A stretch of 64,000 nt of DNA. It comes from VRUE01 sp963824705. GTDB lineage: Bacteria; Actinomycetota; Thermoleophilia; Solirubrobacterales; 70-9. The notes beneath the pieces were generated by a model. The model searched no databases, was not told where the DNA came from, and saw nothing but the letters and a program-made list of their open reading frames with translations. Below are positions 59,991 through 64,000 of the stretch, piece by piece. How positions within the stretch are numbered: position 1 is the first letter of the stretch; every line of letters begins with the position of its first letter. The stretch is from contig CAWGQE010000003.1 of the NCBI GenBank assembly GCA_963824705.1, positions 1,798,001-1,862,000 on the forward strand, given 5' to 3'. Both the position numbers and the translations under genes were made by a program.

Positions 59991-60966
59991 GCGCCTGGAC
60001 CGCTGGAGCGAGCATGTCGACAACGTCCTCGCCTCCGACCGGGTCGTGATGCTCGTATACGCAACGCCGGCCTCCGGCGCCGTGTTGCTGCCCGTCAACA
60101 ACTTCGCTCTGCGCGACCGGGCCGCGGGAACGATCTCCGCCGTGAACAGCTCGGTCGGCGCCTGGCGCAAGCTGGAGCGGATTCGCCGCGAGCCGCGGAT
60201 CGCCCTCGCCTACCACACGCGCGCCCACAGCGAAGGCGAGGATCCCCGCTTCGTCCTCGTCCAGGGGCGCGCCGCTCTCGGCCCGCCGGTGCCCGAATAC
60301 CCGAGCAAGCTCGGCGAGCGCTGGGAGCGCTTCGAGCCCTGGTCACGCACCCCCGCCCTATGGCGACGCTGGCAGCGCGCCTACGCGCTGCGGGTGCAGA
60401 TCGACGTCACGGTCGAGCGGATGTCGGTCTGGCCCGACCTCGCATGCGCAGGCGTGCCCGAGGTGACGGGCGCGCCACTCCCGGTCGCCGCGCCCACCCC
60501 CCAGCGACCCCCGGCCAAAGGCACGGCCCCACGCCTCGACTCCCGCCGCGCGGCGAGGCGCGCGGCGCGGCTTCCACACGTCCTGCTTGGCTGGGTCGGC
60601 GCCGATGGCTACCCCGCGGCGGCGCCGGTCGAGATCCTGGGGGGCGACGACGAAGGGATCGAGCTGCACGCGCCGCGCGGGCTCGTACCACAGGGCGCCC
60701 GCCGCGCAGGCCTCACCGCACACTGGTTCAGCCGCGACTCGATCGGCCAGAACCAGCGCAAACACACGGGCTGGTTGCAAGCCCCGCACCCCGACGAGGC
60801 GCGCTTCCCGCACGGCGGAGCCGGCAAGCGCCTGCTCTACGCCCCCCATACCCAGAGCAACTACCGCTTCCCCCGCCTCACCGACGCTCTATCGGCTGTT
60901 CACCGGTGGCGCAACCCGCTGGGGCTTGCGCCGCGCCCGTCGCGCCGGGTTCCTCGACGCAGGTGA
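59968..60966 (+). CDS. pyridoxamine 5'-phosphate oxidase-like (PPOX) protein
   Basis: 332 residues from TTG 59968 (GTG 59983 possible); the 5' end overlaps the truncated tautomerase. N-half: a split-barrel flavin-binding domain (DRWSEHVDNVLASDRVVMLVY, LERIRREPRIALAYHTRAH, FVLVQGRAALG). C-half repeats a weaker barrel (GWVGADGYPAAAPVEILGGD). Probably binds FMN or F420. Under the TetR operators. Confidence 0.65.
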   Translation: MESLPVVERLDRWSEHVDNVLASDRVVMLVYATPASGAVLLPVNNFALRDRAAGTISAVNSSVGAWRKLERIRREPRIALAYHTRAHSEGEDPRFVLVQGRAALGPPVPEYPSKLGERWERFEPWSRTPALWRRWQRAYALRVQIDVTVERMSVWPDLACAGVPEVTGAPLPVAAPTPQRPPAKGTAPRLDSRRAARRAARLPHVLLGWVGADGYPAAAPVEILGGDDEGIELHAPRGLVPQGARRAGLTAHWFSRDSIGQNQRKHTGWLQAPHPDEARFPHGGAGKRLLYAPHTQSNYRFPRLTDALSAVHRWRNPLGLAPRPSRRVPRRR

Positions 60967-60982
60967 AACGTAGGCTCGGAAG

Positions 60983-61540
60983 ATGGGCGCCGCCCGCTCC
61001 TCCCTCCCCTTCAGCGACGGCCTGCGTCCCGGCGAGGCCGAGCTTGCCTTCGCCTGCGACCGCCACCTGCCGGAGGCCGAGGACGCCTACTTCCGGGCGA
61101 TCGACGTGGCCGCGACGGCGCCTGTCGTCTTCCGCCGGCTCTGCCAGCTGCGCGTCGCCCCCTACAGCTACGACTGGCTCGACAACTTCGGCCGCCGCAG
61201 CCCGCGTGCGCTGACCCCAGGGCTCGAGCAGCTCGAGCTTGGCCAACGTTTCATGACGATCTTCGAGTTGGTGGGGTTCGAGCCCGACTCCCAGATCACG
61301 CTGCTCTGCACCCACCTGCGCCGCGCCTTCGGTGAGGTCGCCGGCACCTATCTGATCGTCCCAGAGGAGCGCGGCGGCTCGCGTTTGATCGTCAAGCTCG
61401 TCGCCAGCCACCCCGGTCGCCGGCTCGAGTCCGCCGCGCGCCGCCACCTTCTGCCCTGGGGCGACCTGGTGATGATGCGCAAGCAGCTGCGAACCCTGAA
61501 GGCGCTGGCCGAATGGGACGAGCGCGCCGCAGGACGCTGA
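60983..61540 (+). CDS. SRPBCC-fold protein
   Basis: 185 residues from ATG 60983. EDAYFRAIDVAATAPVVFRRLCQL, then YSYDWLDNFGRRSPRALTPG are typical of START/SRPBCC ligand-binding proteins that bind hydrophobic compounds. It is 16 nt after the PPOX gene and probably in its operon. Confidence 0.65.
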   Translation: MGAARSSLPFSDGLRPGEAELAFACDRHLPEAEDAYFRAIDVAATAPVVFRRLCQLRVAPYSYDWLDNFGRRSPRALTPGLEQLELGQRFMTIFELVGFEPDSQITLLCTHLRRAFGEVAGTYLIVPEERGGSRLIVKLVASHPGRRLESAARRHLLPWGDLVMMRKQLRTLKALAEWDERAAGR

Positions 61541-61547
61541 GGACAAG

Positions 61548-63398
61548 TCAGCCCAGCGTCTTCTCGACCGCCGTGGCGATGCTCGCGGCGTCGATGCCGG
61601 CGGCGCGCAGGAGATCCTCCGGCGGGCCGCTGGAGGGGCGCTCGGTGACGGCGAGGCGGACGAGCGGGGCGCTCGCTGCCGCTTCGGCGAGGACGCCGGC
61701 GACGGTCTCGCCGATGCCGCCCTCGGGCCAGTGATCCTCGACAGTGACGAGCGCCTTGGTCTCCCTCGCCGCGGCGAGGATCGCGTCGGCGTCGACTGGC
61801 TTGACCGAGTAGAGGTCGATCACCCGCGCGGCGATCCCTTTGCCGGCGAGTTCGTCGGCCGCCGTGAGGCATTCGCGCAAGGTGATCCCGGCGCCGATCA
61901 GCGTCGCTTCGTCAGAATCGCCGGAGCGCACCGTGCGGCTGCCGCCGATCTCGAAGGTCTCGTCCGCCTCGTAGAGGACCGGCGTCGCCTCGCGGGTCGT
62001 GCGCATGTAGCTGACGCCGCGGTGCTCGCGCATTGCGTCCAGCAGGGCGACAGCCTGGTTGGCGTCGCTCGGGTAGAGCACGACGCTGCCGAAGACGGCG
62101 CGGAGCGAGGCGATGTCTTCGAGCGCCATCTGCGAGGGGCCGTCGGGGCCGATCGAGACGCCGACGTGGGAGCCGCAGAGCTTCAGGTCGGCGGCGGAGA
62201 TCGCTCCCATGCGGACAAAGTCATAGGCGCGACTGAGGAAGGCGCCGAACGACGAGGCGAAGGGCTTCCAGCCACGCGTCTGCAGGCCGACCGCGGCGGC
62301 GACCATCTGCTGCTCGGCGATGTACATCTCGAAGAAACGGTCCGGGTGCTTGGCGGCGAAGCGTTCGGCGTAGGTCGAGTTGCCGACCTCGCCATCGAGC
62401 GCGACGACCTTCTCGTCGATCGAGCCGATCCAGGCGAGGGCGTCGCCGTAGGCGCCGCGCGTCGCCACCTTCTCGCCGACCTCGTAGGTGGGCCGCTCGA
62501 CCGCCGCCTTGGCGATCTCATACGACTGCGCCTGCGGGGGCGAGTGCACCTCGACCCGCAGCGAGCGGATGCCGCCCAGCTCCTCGACCGCCGCCTCGGG
62601 GTCGGCCAGGGGCTTGCCGTGCTGGTTCGGCTGGTCCTCGACCGCCGCCACCCCCGAGCCCTTCTTGGTGCGAGCGAAGATCACCGCGGGGACGTCGGCG
62701 GCGAGTGCCTGCGCGTAGGCCGCGTCGATCGCCTCGATGTCGTGCCCGTCGATCTCCTGCACGTCCCAGCCGCAAGCCGCGGCGCGGGCCGCCAAAGAGG
62801 AGGTATCCCACTCGTGCATCGTCGGGCCGCGCTGGCCGAGCCGGTTGACGTCGACGATCGCGATCATGTTGTCGAGGCCGGCGACGCCGGCGTGCTCGAA
62901 GGCCTCCCACATCGAGCCCTCGGCCAGCTCGGAGTCGCCGCAGAGCACCCAGACGCGGAAGTCCGCCGACTCGAGGCGCTTGCCGGCCAGCGCGATCCCG
63001 ACCGAGATCGGCAGGCCCTGGCCCAACGACCCGGTAGCAACGTCGACCCAGGGGATTTCCGGCGTCGGATGGCCCTGCAGGCGCGAGCCGAACTCGCGGA
63101 AGGTGAGCAGCTCCTCGTCGTCGATCGCCCCGGCCAGCTTGTACATGCCATAGAGCAGCGGCGAGGCGTGGCCCTTGGAGAAGACGAGGTGGTCGTTCGC
63201 GCGGTTCTCGGGCGCGTCGAAGTCGTAGCGCAGGTAGCGGGTCAGCAGGACCGCCATCAGGTCGGCGGCCGACATCGAGGAGGTCGGGTGGCCGGAATTG
63301 GCGGCGGCCGCGGCGCGAACGGAATCGACGCGCAGCTGTTGCGCCAACTCGTGCAGCTGCTCGCGATCCAGGGGGTCCGCGGACGTCACTTGGGCCAT
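61548..63398 (-). CDS. tkt: transketolase
   Basis: 616 residues from ATG 63398. TPP-binding ANSGHPTSSMSAADL, SKGHASPLLYG, VLCGDSELAEGSMWEAFEHA and IVDVNRLGQRGP, pyrimidine-domain Glu in YIAEQQMVAAAVGL, C-terminal VTVEDHWPEGGIGE. Slightly short for a transketolase, within range. Works in the non-oxidative pentose phosphate pathway. A frame to 63851 overlaps nadA and is rejected. Confidence 0.94.
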   Translation of the reverse strand: MAQVTSADPLDREQLHELAQQLRVDSVRAAAAANSGHPTSSMSAADLMAVLLTRYLRYDFDAPENRANDHLVFSKGHASPLLYGMYKLAGAIDDEELLTFREFGSRLQGHPTPEIPWVDVATGSLGQGLPISVGIALAGKRLESADFRVWVLCGDSELAEGSMWEAFEHAGVAGLDNMIAIVDVNRLGQRGPTMHEWDTSSLAARAAACGWDVQEIDGHDIEAIDAAYAQALAADVPAVIFARTKKGSGVAAVEDQPNQHGKPLADPEAAVEELGGIRSLRVEVHSPPQAQSYEIAKAAVERPTYEVGEKVATRGAYGDALAWIGSIDEKVVALDGEVGNSTYAERFAAKHPDRFFEMYIAEQQMVAAAVGLQTRGWKPFASSFGAFLSRAYDFVRMGAISAADLKLCGSHVGVSIGPDGPSQMALEDIASLRAVFGSVVLYPSDANQAVALLDAMREHRGVSYMRTTREATPVLYEADETFEIGGSRTVRSGDSDEATLIGAGITLRECLTAADELAGKGIAARVIDLYSVKPVDADAILAAARETKALVTVEDHWPEGGIGETVAGVLAEAAASAPLVRLAVTERPSSGPPEDLLRAAGIDAASIATAVEKTLG

Positions 63399-63418
63399 GT
63401 TCCGGACTTTATCTGGGA

Positions 63419-64000
63419 CTAACCGATCGAGACCATGCGCTCGATCGGAACCCGTGCCCGCGTGGCAATCTCGGCCGGAACGCTCACCTCGAACTTCGTC
63501 TCGCGCAGGGCGTCGCGCAGTTTCGGCAGCGTGATCATCTTCATGTACTTGCAGTAGGCCATCCGGTTCGCCTCGATCAGGCTCGCCCTCGGGGCGGCCT
63601 GCTGGAGCGGGTGCAGCATGCCGTTCTCGGTGGCGACGATGTACTCGCCATCGGGCCGCTTCTGCACGTAGTCGAGCATCTGCCCGGTGGAGAGCATGTG
63701 CACGCCCTCCTCGTCGACTTCGCCGGCGGCGACGAACTCCATCACCTGGGTCACGCAACCGCACTCGGGGTGGACGAGGAACTCGGCGTCGGGATGGGCG
63801 GCCCGCTGCGTCCGGATGTCGTCGGGCCGGATGCCGGCGTGGACGTGGCACTCACCGGGCCAGACGTGCATCGAGCGGCCAGTCTCGCGCTCGACATAAG
63901 AGCCCAACCACATGTCGGGGCCGAAGAGGATCTCGGTGTCGGGGCCGTGCTCGCGCCGGATGTGCTCGACGACCTTGACCGCGTTGGAGGAGGTGCAGCA
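63419..64000 (-). CDS. nadA: quinolinate synthase A (C-terminal part, cut by the window)
   Basis: The frame is open to the edge and gives 193 residues. [4Fe-4S] ligands are visible as Cys in the first residues (CCTSSNAVKVVEHI), PECGC and MAYCKYMKMI. DMWLGSYVERETG and STGQMLDYVQ are typical NadA motifs. Condenses iminoaspartate with DHAP to quinolinate for NAD synthesis. Located 20 nt after nothing else on this strand; transketolase starts 20 nt downstream. Confidence 0.93.
   Translation of the reverse strand, partial: CCTSSNAVKVVEHIRREHGPDTEILFGPDMWLGSYVERETGRSMHVWPGECHVHAGIRPDDIRTQRAAHPDAEFLVHPECGCVTQVMEFVAAGEVDEEGVHMLSTGQMLDYVQKRPDGEYIVATENGMLHPLQQAAPRASLIEANRMAYCKYMKMITLPKLRDALRETKFEVSVPAEIATRARVPIERMVSIG

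Overview
The window is GC-rich actinobacterial DNA with many GTG/TTG starts, dense ATGA/GTGA-type gene overlaps and few long intergenic gaps. The mix of genes (UvrC-RapZ next to a gap-pgk-tpi-gpmI glycolytic block, TadE-like genes, an Rpf-type transglycosylase, a GAP/Sap-family membrane protein, an NAD-linked secondary metabolism flavour and a Gram-positive-type tmRNA/SmpB/RNase R set) suggests a deep-branching actinobacterium of the Thermoleophilia/Solirubrobacterales kind. That placement is an inference from gene content; no rRNA is present to settle it.

Layout. 1-3,014: end of a copper-handling operon (partial CopC/CopD-like end, YcnI-like protein, thioredoxin-fold lipoprotein), tRNA-Gly(CCC), and a CcmG/ResA-CcmH pair. 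3,002-9,129: a degenerate ParA/BY-kinase-like protein coupled to argS, a metallophosphatase, a lipoprotein-Ser/Thr kinase pair, and tgt. 9,174-18,504: all on the minus strand, gpmI, tpiA, pgk, gap, a small VOC protein, an ABC-2 exporter, rapZ and uvrC. The yvcK and whiA genes usually found next to rapZ are absent. 18,567-27,387: accessory region with an enoyl-CoA hydratase, a cupredoxin, an orphan type-II lumazine synthase, two vapBC-like toxin-antitoxin pairs, and a reduced Tad-like locus (two TadE-like pseudopilins, a degenerate ParA/TadZ-like protein, and an unusual TadG-like/VanY/lytic-transglycosylase fusion). Two genes of this locus share a 29-nt upstream element at identical spacing.

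26,260-40,097: a nearly continuous minus-strand phosphate/polyphosphate island: Pit + DUF47, PPK1, a PHP-glycosyltransferase fusion, a CHAD protein split into two overlapping halves, PPX, PhoU, PstB-A-C-S, and an OmpR/PhoB-type regulator. An 11-nt-period direct repeat that looks like a PHO box lies upstream of pstS, and a second one lies upstream of the regulator. 40,380-49,836: uppP, small membrane proteins, an HD phosphohydrolase, Rpf-type transglycosylase, purU, a cytochrome P450, an ABC-F ATPase, a GAP-family protein, OsmC and DUF1697. 49,843-58,454: the trans-translation and cell-envelope block: tmRNA (ssrA), a flavin disulfide oxidoreductase, a membrane-anchored ComEA-like helix-hairpin-helix protein, smpB, an RNase R-type exonuclease, a CtpA-type S41 protease, ftsX and ftsE. 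58,601-61,540: a TetR regulator with two clear operators between a decayed short-chain dehydrogenase and a divergent operon (truncated tautomerase, PPOX-like flavoprotein, SRPBCC protein). 61,548-64,000: transketolase and a partial nadA.

The most distinctive non-coding signal is a family of about 100-nt hairpin elements placed 1-5 nt after stop codons. Four copies (33,468; 34,542; 47,463; 51,612) share a T5/A5 core between GC-rich outer arms whose sequence differs from copy to copy but still pairs. Two further long hairpins (41,285; 42,516) look like a second family. They resemble bidirectional terminators that behave as dispersed repeats.
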